Shown in pieces: positions 24,972 to 32,384 of a stretch of 64,000 bases of DNA. Made by a program: the position numbers and the translations under genes. The stretch is taken from contig NZ_JBOHGB010000004.1 of the NCBI RefSeq assembly GCF_050699935.1, positions 62,001 to 126,000 on the forward strand, given 5' to 3'. Below the pieces are notes generated by a model. It made no database searches and had not been told where the DNA came from. It saw only the letters and a list, made by a program, of their open reading frames with translations. The DNA comes from Actinophytocola sp050699935 (GTDB taxonomy: Bacteria; Actinomycetota; Actinomycetes; Mycobacteriales; Pseudonocardiaceae). Within the stretch, counting starts at the first letter, position 1; each line of letters opens with the position of its first letter.

Positions 24972-26669
24972 GTGAACGAGGAGTTCCGGCTGACCACCGA
25001 TGCTCTCGCCGATGCCGTGACCGAAGAGCTCGTGGGCTGGGAACGTGACGAGCTCGCGGCATTCGTGCGACGCCAGCCTGAGTCGCGCGAGGAGTACCGC
25101 TCGGGCAGCAGCATGCCGGTCAAGCGCGTCTACACGCCGGCAGACCTGCCGACCGACTGGCACGACATCGGTCTGCCCGGCCGGTACCCGTACACCCGTG
25201 GGCCCTACCCGACGATGTACCGCGGTCGCACTTGGACTATGCGGCAGATCGCCGGCTTCGGGCAGGCGGAGGAGACCAACAAACGCTTCCAATACCTGAT
25301 CGCGCAGGGCCAGACCGGGCTGTCGGTCGACTTCGACATGCCGACGCTCATGGGGCTGGACAGCGACGACCCGATGAGCCTCGGCGAGGTGGGACGCGAG
25401 GGTGTCGCCATAGACACACTGCCCGACATGGAGGCGCTCTTCGACGGGATCGACCTCGAGCGGATCAGCGTGTCCATGACGATCAATCCGTCCGCCTGGA
25501 TACTGCTCGCGATGTACATCGTGGTGGCACGCCGGCGCGGCTACGATCTCGACAAGCTATCCGGCACGATCCAGAACGACATCCTCAAGGAGTACGTAGC
25601 GCAGAAGGAATGGATCTTTCCCGTTCGGCCGAGCATGCGGATCGTGCGCGACACGATCGTCTACTGCTCCCAACACATGGCAAGGTACAACCCGGTCAAC
25701 ATCAGCGGCTATCACATCAGTGAGGCCGGGGCGAACGCGCTACAGGAGATCGCCTTCACGATGGCCATCACCAAAGCGTACGTCGAGGACGTGGTGGCGA
25801 CCGGCGTGGACGTGGACAGTTTCGCCCCCAGGTTGTCGTTCTTCTTCGTCAGCCAAGCCGACCTATTCGAGGAAGTGGCGAAGTTTCGCGCGGTGCGGCG
25901 GTTCTACGCACGAATGATGAAGGAGACCTTCGGCGCCGCCAACCCGCAGTCGATGCGGCTTCGGTTCCACGCACAGACCGCAGCGGCCACGCTGACCAAA
26001 CCTCAGCCGTTGAACAACATCATCCGCACGACGCTGCAGGCACTGTCTGCGGTGCTGGGTGGCGCGCAGTCGTTGCACACCAATGGGTTGGACGAGGCGT
26101 ACACGATTCCGAGCGAGCAGGCGATGAAGGTAGCCCTACGCACCCAGCAGGTCATCGCCCACGAGACCGGAGTGACGAACGTGATCGACCCGCTCGGCGG
26201 CTCCTATTACCTGGAGAACATGACCGACCGGCTGGATCGCGGTATCTCCGAGTACCTCACCAGGATCGAGGAGCTCGGCGGAGTCGTCAACGCCATCGAG
26301 CAAGGCTACTTCCAGCGCGAGATCTCAGACACCGCCTACGACTTCGCACGCCGCAAGGCCAGCGGTGACCGCCCGGTGATCGGTGTGAACTCCTACGTCG
26401 ACGAGGGAGAAGGCGAGAAGATCGAGACCCACAAGCTCGATCCCGAGTCCGAGGCCCGCCAACTCGCGCGGCTCAAGCAGGTCCGCGTAGACCGGGATCC
26501 GGACCGGGCGGCCGCGGCGATGGACCGGCTGCTCGCCGTGGCGAAGGACCCCGATGCCAACCTGATGCCGGCGACGATCGAGGCAGTCGAGGCGCAGCTG
26601 TCGATGGGCGAGATCACCGGTGCTCTGCGCGAGATCTTCGGCTCCTACACGGAGACACCCGTGTTCTGA
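24972..26669 (+). CDS. hcmA: 2-hydroxyisobutyryl-CoA mutase, large subunit
   Basis: This is the adenosylcobalamin-dependent mutase large subunit that interconverts 2-hydroxyisobutyryl-CoA and 3-hydroxybutyryl-CoA. The 565 residues form the substrate-binding barrel without a fused B12 domain. Specificity positions are decisive. The motif RQxAGF has Ile (codon 25248-25250), where methylmalonyl-CoA mutase has Tyr89 and isobutyryl-CoA mutase Phe80. The motif SVxFD has Asp (codon 25329-25331), where those enzymes have Ala. The two lie 27 residues apart, exactly as Ile90 and Asp117 of Aquincola HcmA. Other stretches (TINPSAWILLAMY, GGAQSLHTNG, C-terminal ETPVF) also match HcmA. The GTG at 24972 is preferred, 6 bp after GAGGAG; a GTG at 24969 is adjacent. 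Confidence 0.9.
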   Translation: MNEEFRLTTDALADAVTEELVGWERDELAAFVRRQPESREEYRSGSSMPVKRVYTPADLPTDWHDIGLPGRYPYTRGPYPTMYRGRTWTMRQIAGFGQAEETNKRFQYLIAQGQTGLSVDFDMPTLMGLDSDDPMSLGEVGREGVAIDTLPDMEALFDGIDLERISVSMTINPSAWILLAMYIVVARRRGYDLDKLSGTIQNDILKEYVAQKEWIFPVRPSMRIVRDTIVYCSQHMARYNPVNISGYHISEAGANALQEIAFTMAITKAYVEDVVATGVDVDSFAPRLSFFFVSQADLFEEVAKFRAVRRFYARMMKETFGAANPQSMRLRFHAQTAAATLTKPQPLNNIIRTTLQALSAVLGGAQSLHTNGLDEAYTIPSEQAMKVALRTQQVIAHETGVTNVIDPLGGSYYLENMTDRLDRGISEYLTRIEELGGVVNAIEQGYFQREISDTAYDFARRKASGDRPVIGVNSYVDEGEGEKIETHKLDPESEARQLARLKQVRVDRDPDRAAAAMDRLLAVAKDPDANLMPATIEAVEAQLSMGEITGALREIFGSYTETPVF

Positions 26670-26772
26670 GCTCGTCCCTGAACTCGCGATGTCGAGAGAT
26701 CGCAGAGGTTTCCATGTACCGACAGATTTCCGCACCGCCGGCCACGCCTGTCGTGCCTCGGATGGTGCCTTC

Positions 26773-27153
26773 ATGAGCGCGCGCGACGCCGTCGACGAAG
26801 CGAACGCGGCGATCGGCGCCGCGATCTCAACAGGTTCGCTGCACCGCGAGTTCCGGTCGCTACTGAGCGAGATCCAGTACGAATTGCTGGATCACGCCGA
26901 CGGCGGCGCGCCGTCCACCGATCGGCTGCGTTTCGCGCTGCGCCGCCACGGCGTCGAGCCGCCGCACGGCTTCCCGGTGCTTGGCGGATACAGCGCCGCC
27001 GCCGGGCTGCTCAAGCTCGCTGCCGCGATCAGCCGCCGCGCCGCACGGCAGACGAGTTCGGAGTACCTGCGTGTCCTGCCCGACGTGCTGCTGGTCATCG
27101 CCTTCCACACAGAGCAGGAGGAAAGCGCACGAGTACCCTTCGGCATCTGTTGA
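26773..27153 (+). CDS. Hypothetical protein downstream of the mutase operon
   Basis: This 126-residue protein does not match a family I know. It is mostly helical and Ala/Arg-rich, without a signal peptide or membrane segment. It contains a GFPVLGGYSAAAGLLKLAAA stretch and a single Cys at the C-terminus. It begins 103 bp after the large mutase subunit in the same direction. The start is uncertain because no strong ribosome-binding site is visible; the frame is also open upstream from about 26689. It may be an accessory of the mutase locus or a spurious call. Confidence 0.5.
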   Translation: MSARDAVDEANAAIGAAISTGSLHREFRSLLSEIQYELLDHADGGAPSTDRLRFALRRHGVEPPHGFPVLGGYSAAAGLLKLAAAISRRAARQTSSEYLRVLPDVLLVIAFHTEQEESARVPFGIC

Positions 27154-27158
27154 CCGTG

Positions 27159-27203
27159 TGGTCATACCATCAGAGAGGTCACATTGACAGGTCCCTCAGA
27201 CCT
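27159..27203. promoter_or_regulatory. Candidate FadR-type operators (TGGT-N3-ACCA and AGGTC-N5-GACCT)
   Basis: Two perfect inverted repeats precede the GntR gene at 27270: TGGTCATACCA (27159-27169) and AGGTCCCTCAGACCT (27189-27203). TGGTnnnACCA resembles sites of FadR/LldR-type GntR regulators. The second shares the GGTC/GACC half-sites with the repeat in front of the mutase operon. This suggests autoregulation and control of that operon. Confidence 0.45.
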
Positions 27204-27269
27204 CTGGTTACCTTGAGTGACGATTCACGATGAAGAGCACTCCGGCATGAGCCGAAGGAGCAACCGACA

Positions 27270-27998
27270 GTGACCAGCGAAGCCGCCTGGGAGCCCGTCC
27301 GACGAGTACGCACCCACGAGCAGGTGCTGGAGCAGATAGAACGGAAGATCCTCGACGGAAGCCTACGCCCAGGCCAGAAGCTACCGAGCGAGCGGGAACT
27401 CGTCGCCGCGCTGGGCGTGAGCCGGACGAGCGTCCGCGAAGCACTGCGAGCACTCGAGGCGATGGGGATCGTCGAGGCCCGCACGGGCTCCGGTCCGGAC
27501 GCCGGCTCTGTGATCACGTCACAGTCCACGACGGCGTTGACGAACCTGCTGCGGCTCCACATCGCATTGGCCCAGATCAGCCTCGCCGACCTCGTCGAGA
27601 TCCGTGTGCAACTGGAGCGCAACGCCGCCCGCGCCGCAGCGTCGACCCACACACCCGAGGATCTGAAACGGCTGGCAGCGCTGATAGACGCCATGCGTGC
27701 GACCGGGGAGGAGTACCGCGAGTTCAACGCGCTGGACGCGGAGTTCCATGTCGGCATCACCCGCATCTCGGGCAACGCGCTGGCCGCCGACCTGATGCAG
27801 GCGTTGCGCGGCGCTGTGGAGTCGGAAATGGCAGCCGCGTTCGCCCGGTTATCGGACTGGCGCAGTGTCGCCGACTCACTGGCCACCGAGCATGAGGGCA
27901 TCCTCCGCGCCATCGAGAAGGGAGACGGCGACCGAGCCGCCGACCTGGTCGCCGATCACATCACCCGCTTCTACCAGGACCGCATCCTGGCCACCTGA
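27270..27998 (+). CDS. GntR-family transcriptional regulator, FadR subfamily
   Basis: This 242-residue regulator has an N-terminal winged helix (about 15-82; SERELVAALGVSRTSVREAL) and a C-terminal FCD domain (about 100-230). The FCD metal-site pattern is visible as DAEFHVGITR and TEHEGILRAI. The GTG at 27270 follows a GAAGGAG. It sits at the end of the 2-hydroxyisobutyryl-CoA mutase locus, with inverted repeats upstream that resemble those before 22180. It is the likely regulator of that locus; FCD domains commonly bind carboxylic acids. Confidence 0.88.
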   Translation: MTSEAAWEPVRRVRTHEQVLEQIERKILDGSLRPGQKLPSERELVAALGVSRTSVREALRALEAMGIVEARTGSGPDAGSVITSQSTTALTNLLRLHIALAQISLADLVEIRVQLERNAARAAASTHTPEDLKRLAALIDAMRATGEEYREFNALDAEFHVGITRISGNALAADLMQALRGAVESEMAAAFARLSDWRSVADSLATEHEGILRAIEKGDGDRAADLVADHITRFYQDRILAT

Positions 27999-28047
27999 CA
28001 TCCGCCACCCGCGCACATACGAGGAGTCGTACCGCGGCCCCATGCGG

Positions 28048-28272
28048 CTAGAACTCATCCAGTCGTAGGTCCACCGGGCCGGTCCACCGTGTCGCGCCGG
28101 GATCAAGCAGCGCCTCGAGTTGGTTCCTTCGCGCCCACACGAGACTCTCCAGCTCCAGCGGGTCGAGGAACCCGACCTGACCCGAACGCTGGTCGACGAT
28201 CTTCAGGCGAGGACCATTGGCGTCCGAGTCCACGCTCAGGGTCACGGTCGCGAACTCGTTGTGGAGCACCAT
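28048..28272 (-). CDS. Small LDPLELESL-motif protein (conserved, often called dihydrodiol dehydrogenase)
   Basis: This 74-residue beta-rich protein ends the minus-strand dioxygenase module. Its centre reads GFLDPLELESLVWAR. The LDPLELESL motif recurs in short actinobacterial proteins next to ring-cleavage and dioxygenase genes, often labelled dihydrodiol dehydrogenase although far too short to be one. The role is unknown. The ATG at 28272 gives the typical size; an in-frame ATG at 28323 adds 17 residues. It lies about 220 bp after the amidohydrolase gene; 28273-28490 shows nothing recognisable. Confidence 0.6.
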   Translation of the reverse strand: MVLHNEFATVTLSVDSDANGPRLKIVDQRSGQVGFLDPLELESLVWARRNQLEALLDPGATRWTGPVDLRLDEF

Positions 28273-28490
28273 CGACGGCGGTGCACCGTTGCACCCGGAC
28301 TCGACCCGGTCGGAACCGATCATGGCGCTTGACACCCACTCTCGCGGCGGTTGTTGTCTGTTGTGGACCAGAACACCAGCGCTGCACCGAGCTACGCGCC
28401 GAGATCGCGAAGGGCGCGCACTCCCCTCCACGGTCGCGTCGAAGGTACTCGGCCACGCCGCCCGATGTCACGGCTCTCCTCCGCTTGCGT

Positions 28491-29519
28491 TCACGCCGGA
28501 TCCGGGAACAAGGACAGAGCGTTTCCCCGGGCGATGGCATCGTGGGTGGACCGACCCAACTGGCTCAGCACATCCGCGAGGACGGCGCCGGCGGGGGTCT
28601 CCATTGCCGTGAACGGATAGTCCGTCCCGAGTACGACGTGGTCCTCGCCGTACCGAGTCAGTGCGAGCCGCAGACTGTTGATGTCATAGGTGAGGGAGTC
28701 GGACCAGAGCTTGCGCGCCTGCCGGGTTGCCATGTACTCGTCCACGGTCACCCCCTCCACGATGCGCTGACCGAACGCGACCCTGGGCAGCACGGAGGGC
28801 AACGCTCCGCCCGCATGGGCCAGGCAGATGCGAACGTTCGGCGCCGCCGAGAGCACCCCCGCCACGAGAAGTCCTGCGGCGGCTATCGCGGTCTCGGTCG
28901 GCATGCCCATGCCGAAGGTGAGGCGAAGCTTGGCCAATCGTGTGTCCAGAGTCCTGTCCACCGGGTGAATGAACACCGTCGCGCCCAACTCGCCCGCCGC
29001 CTGGAAGAATGGCAAGAACTCCGGGTCGGACAGCTCACGATCGCCGACACGCGTTCCGATCTCGACACCGACGAAGCCCAGGTCCTCGATACACCGCGCC
29101 AGCTCCGCGATGGCCCGCCGCGGCGACTGCAACGGGACACAGCCAAAGGCCGCCAACCGGCCCGGCGCGTCCTCGACGAGCTTCGCCAGGAAGTTGTTCT
29201 GTGCCTCGGCGAGAGCGGCCGCGCCGTCGGCAGGTTCCGAATGCGACAGCGTCACCGGAATCGGCGAGACCACTTGCATGGCTACGCCTTCGGCGTCCAT
29301 GTCGCGAACCCGGTCGGCCGCCGACCAACAGCGGCTGTCGATCTCCCGGTACATGCGACCATCGAGCCAGATCTGCGCCGTGTCCTCCGAGGTCCGTTGC
29401 ACCGTCGGGTAGACACCCGGAAAGCGAGCGCTGACGTCGGCCAGATCGGGGTCGATGGCATGTGTGTGCACATCGATCATTCCGGCTTGCGACGTGGCGA
29501 GCCTGCGCGCGGCGCCCAT
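28491..29519 (-). CDS. Amidohydrolase of the ACMSD family (probable decarboxylase or hydrolase)
   Basis: This 342-residue TIM-barrel metal enzyme belongs to the 2-amino-3-carboxymuconate-6-semialdehyde decarboxylase family. Members include non-oxidative decarboxylases of aromatic or ring-opened acids. The metal-binding HxH is in IDVHTHAID (about residues 15-23); a further His is in FIHPVDRT, another in CLAHAGG and the Asp in LGTDYPF. The ATG at 29519 lies 3 bp after the stop of the hydrolase gene, so the genes are co-transcribed. In the dioxygenase operon, decarboxylation of a ring-cleavage intermediate is a sensible role. Confidence 0.85.
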   Translation of the reverse strand: MGAARRLATSQAGMIDVHTHAIDPDLADVSARFPGVYPTVQRTSEDTAQIWLDGRMYREIDSRCWSAADRVRDMDAEGVAMQVVSPIPVTLSHSEPADGAAALAEAQNNFLAKLVEDAPGRLAAFGCVPLQSPRRAIAELARCIEDLGFVGVEIGTRVGDRELSDPEFLPFFQAAGELGATVFIHPVDRTLDTRLAKLRLTFGMGMPTETAIAAAGLLVAGVLSAAPNVRICLAHAGGALPSVLPRVAFGQRIVEGVTVDEYMATRQARKLWSDSLTYDINSLRLALTRYGEDHVVLGTDYPFTAMETPAGAVLADVLSQLGRSTHDAIARGNALSLFPDPA

Positions 29520-29522
29520 CGC

Positions 29523-30374
29523 TCAGGCCTGCGTGAGGAAGTCGATCGCCAGCCGGTCGAAGGTGTCTCTGTGCTCCAACTGGGCCCAGTGACCGCACTT
29601 GGGTATCACGTACAAGCGCGCATCGGGCATCTGGCGCAGACCGAGGAAGGCACCGTCGAGCGGGATCGTTCGGTCGTCACGGCCCCAGATGAGCAGCACG
29701 GGCTTGTCCAACCGGCCGAAGTGCCGCCACAGTTGAACATCGTCAGGATCCGATTTGGACGCGATGGAGGTGAGGGCCCGTAGCGTTCCCTCGCGCGCTC
29801 CCGGGGCGAGGGCCGCGTCGTACCGTTCCCGGATCAGCTCGTCGGTGACGAACGAGTCGTCGAAGACCATTGTGCTCACGATATTCCGCATCTTGTCGCG
29901 GCTCGGCCCGGGATCGTCGTAGAAGTGGATCAGGTGCTTGAGACCCTCTGTCGGCTCGGGCGTGAACAGGCTGGGAGAGGCACCACCCGGCCCCATCAGG
30001 ATGAGCTTTCCCACGCACTCCGGATAGTCAAGCGCCAGCCGTATCGCGGTTCCACCGCCAAGTGAGTTTCCGATGAAATGCGCCTTCTCGATCCAGAGAG
30101 CGGACAGCACACCCCGGAGCGCCCGCGCGCTCATCGTGTAGTAGGGCTCGTTGAACTCCGGCTTGTCGCTGTGACCGTACCCCAGCAGGTCGATGACGAG
30201 CACCCGGAAGTGCTTGGACAGGGCCGGCACGTTCTGCTTGAAGTTGCTCCAACCCGAGGCACCGGGGCCACCGCCGTGCAGCAGCACCAAGGCCGGTCCA
30301 TCCCCGATGTCATGCAGGTGCAGCTTGAGTCCGTCGACCTCGACGTATCGACTACCTTCGCGTTCGTCGATCAT
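29523..30374 (-). CDS. Alpha/beta hydrolase, MhpC/BphD-like C-C bond hydrolase
   Basis: This 283-residue enzyme resembles hydrolases that cleave meta-cleavage products (2-hydroxy-6-oxo-dienoates). The oxyanion segment is LLHGGGPGASGWSNF (about residues 31-45), the nucleophile Ser is in GNSLGGGTA, the Asp in GRDDRT and the His in PKCGHWAQ. HGGGPGASGWSNF is characteristic of the MhpC/BphD/HsaD group. The ATG at 30374 has an AGGTGG-like site. An extradiol dioxygenase supplying its substrate is not in this operon; the LigB-like gene at 40432 lies in another module. Confidence 0.87.
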   Translation of the reverse strand: MIDEREGSRYVEVDGLKLHLHDIGDGPALVLLHGGGPGASGWSNFKQNVPALSKHFRVLVIDLLGYGHSDKPEFNEPYYTMSARALRGVLSALWIEKAHFIGNSLGGGTAIRLALDYPECVGKLILMGPGGASPSLFTPEPTEGLKHLIHFYDDPGPSRDKMRNIVSTMVFDDSFVTDELIRERYDAALAPGAREGTLRALTSIASKSDPDDVQLWRHFGRLDKPVLLIWGRDDRTIPLDGAFLGLRQMPDARLYVIPKCGHWAQLEHRDTFDRLAIDFLTQA

Positions 30375-30445
30375 GCCGCCACCTGGTCCCCTTCGTCGAT
30401 GCAGAGCGCTTGCACGAGGCACATCACGATGGCGTCCCAGCCACG

Positions 30446-30925
30446 CTAGATGATGAACGTCAGATTCCCCAGCGGAGAGTCGTTGCGCGTCAGGAAGACT
30501 CGCTTCTCCGCCAGCTTGATCTCGCCGTCCAGCACGGCCAGCCGATAGTCGGCCCGCCCCGCGTAGATCTCCTGCTCGCCCTTGCGTACCTCGACGATGA
30601 TCAGCGCGGCATGGACACGAACCTCACCGGGATCGTCGCGGTACACCTCGACGCCAGTCACCAGATGAGTCACCCTCGAGCGGGGTTCCTGCGAATGTGC
30701 GTCGGCGTTCGTCAGACGGAAGATCCGCTCCTCGAGCCGCCTACCGTCGTCGAAGATGATCGATACTTGCTTGGCCGTGTCGACGTTGGCGTCGTTGCAG
30801 GGAACAAGGTACAGGGGGTCGTCCGTCCAGAGGGCATGCCATTCCTTCAGGCGGCCCTCGTCGATCAGCCTTGCCTCCCGGTAGATGAACTTCAGGATCT
30901 CGGCGTCGTCGGCGGGATATGACAT
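30446..30925 (-). CDS. Aromatic-ring-hydroxylating dioxygenase, small (beta) subunit
   Basis: This 159-residue protein has the cone-shaped SnoaL/NTF2-like fold of Rieske dioxygenase beta subunits (FIYREARLIDEGRLKEWHAL near the N-terminus, TRNDSPLGNLTFII at the end). The subunit is structural and stabilises the alpha3beta3 oxygenase. It lies 23 bp after the alpha subunit gene in the same direction, with a GAGGAG-type site before its ATG at 30925. The order alpha, beta, C-C hydrolase and amidohydrolase suggests one pathway for an aromatic acid. Confidence 0.9.
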   Translation of the reverse strand: MSYPADDAEILKFIYREARLIDEGRLKEWHALWTDDPLYLVPCNDANVDTAKQVSIIFDDGRRLEERIFRLTNADAHSQEPRSRVTHLVTGVEVYRDDPGEVRVHAALIIVEVRKGEQEIYAGRADYRLAVLDGEIKLAEKRVFLTRNDSPLGNLTFII

Positions 30926-30948
30926 GTAGCTCCTCGAAGCTCGTGATC

Positions 30949-32244
30949 CTAGCTGCTGCCGGCAGGCGTCTCCGTGACCGCCGTCATCGCGTTCAACCAG
31001 GCTCTCATCTGAGCCCGCTGCGTGAGCTCATCACTGATGTGGCCCACCACGCTTCCGTCCGACAGGTGCTTCTCCCGATGCAGGCCCCGCGCTAGCAAGA
31101 TCCACGGGTCGACCTCCGCCTGCAGGCCGAGCTGGTTTCGTTCGAAGATCTCGCTGTCGTCCGGCTGCCCGAACCCAGCCGGCCCGTAGAACCATTCGTG
31201 CTTGCGGAGCCGGGTCTCGTTGATCTCGTCGGGCGCACCGTCGAGGCTCGTGGGGTAGATGTACACCTCGGTGAGATCCGGGGCGAGCGGGCGTATCACC
31301 CTGATCTGTGAGTTGATCAGCTGAAGATTGGGGAATATTCCGATGTGCGGGTCGTTCGCCACCACGACGATCTGCCGAACTCTATCCGGTCCGTACGCGG
31401 CCTCCAGGGCACGGATCCACTCCTGTCCGCCTGGCGTCTGCAATGCGGGTGCGATGGCCTGGTCGTAGCCGATCGCGAGGTTGATCGTCGTGTCGAGACG
31501 TACGTGTCCGTTGCCGAGGTCGACAGTCCGGTTCTCGGAGCTGCCGGAGAAGTCGTTGTCCGAGGCGACCACCTCTCGCTTGGATGCCTCCTTGCGACGG
31601 TTGAGTCGCTTGATGCTCGCGTGTGTGAAGTTCACGTGGTACCCGTCCATGCCCACGTACTTCCAGTTGCCCTTGAAGACGGTCTTGTGAACACCACTGC
31701 TCAGCCGCAGCTTCCCCGTGGGCGAACCTTGTACGGCAAGATCGATGACATCGCGTGCGAGACCGAGATGCTCCTGGAGACTCGGACCTTCCGGAGACAA
31801 GCTGCCGAAGACCAGTCCTTGGTAGATCGCCAGTCTCGGTACCGGCGAAAGCCCGAGCTTCGACTTGTCGAAGTCGCCCCCGAATCCGTCTGGGAAGGTC
31901 ACCCCCACCAGCTCACCGGAATTCCGATACGTCCATCCGTGGTACTGGCAGCGGAAGAAGGAGGCATTTCCCTGCTCGGCGGCACAGACGGCGTTGCCCC
32001 TGTGGCGGCACCGGTTCATCAGCGCATGCACCACACCGTCTTCGTCGCGACTCATGATGACGGACTGGCGCCCCATCCATTTCAGCTTGTAGTCGCCGGG
32101 GTGCGCGACCTCGTCCTCGTGTCCCAGGAAGACCCACGTGCGGTAGAAGATGTTTCGCAGCTCGTCCTCGAAGACCGCTGGATCGGTGAAGATCCGGGAG
32201 TGAACCCTGTCCTCCTTCACGTAGTCGCGGTAATCGATCGACAT
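30949..32244 (-). CDS. Aromatic-ring-hydroxylating dioxygenase, large (alpha) Rieske subunit
   Basis: This 431-residue oxygenase subunit inserts O2 into an aromatic ring. The Rieske [2Fe-2S] ligands are CRHRG and CQYHGW (about residues 78-102). The mononuclear iron site shows DGYHVNFTH (about 201-209) and the distal Asp in GQPDDSEIFERNQ. Length and motifs fit the benzoate/terephthalate-like subgroup, but the substrate cannot be told from the sequence. No ferredoxin or reductase gene accompanies it. The only reductase-like sequence nearby is the pseudogene at 38324-38890, so electron transfer must come from elsewhere. It is the first gene of its operon. Confidence 0.92.
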   Translation of the reverse strand: MSIDYRDYVKEDRVHSRIFTDPAVFEDELRNIFYRTWVFLGHEDEVAHPGDYKLKWMGRQSVIMSRDEDGVVHALMNRCRHRGNAVCAAEQGNASFFRCQYHGWTYRNSGELVGVTFPDGFGGDFDKSKLGLSPVPRLAIYQGLVFGSLSPEGPSLQEHLGLARDVIDLAVQGSPTGKLRLSSGVHKTVFKGNWKYVGMDGYHVNFTHASIKRLNRRKEASKREVVASDNDFSGSSENRTVDLGNGHVRLDTTINLAIGYDQAIAPALQTPGGQEWIRALEAAYGPDRVRQIVVVANDPHIGIFPNLQLINSQIRVIRPLAPDLTEVYIYPTSLDGAPDEINETRLRKHEWFYGPAGFGQPDDSEIFERNQLGLQAEVDPWILLARGLHREKHLSDGSVVGHISDELTQRAQMRAWLNAMTAVTETPAGSS

Positions 32245-32291
32245 CGCGCGTCCTCCGTCACTCAGCCCTGATCAGGCCGTTCAGCAAGGCT

Positions 32292-32303
32292 TGTTGTACA
32301 ACA
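32292..32303. promoter_or_regulatory. 12-bp perfect palindrome TGTTGTACAACA upstream of the dioxygenase operon
   Basis: A perfect palindrome lies 48 bp upstream of the alpha-subunit ATG (32244), on the side from which that operon must be transcribed. TTGTACAA-type cores are typical of GntR-family operators such as those of VanR. It is a candidate control site for the dioxygenase operon; the cognate regulator could be one of the three GntR proteins in the window. Confidence 0.45.
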
Positions 32304-32384
32304 TAACTGTTTCCGGACAGGTTGCCAAGCGCCCACCCGAATCTCCGCCGTGCGGCACCGTTCGTCGCATATGGGCGGTCGCCG

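Noticed and set aside
24972..26669. Annotation as methylmalonyl-CoA mutase
   Set aside because: The Tyr89-equivalent is Ile and the Ala-equivalent of Asp117 is Asp, which match 2-hydroxyisobutyryl-CoA mutase. Gene context agrees.
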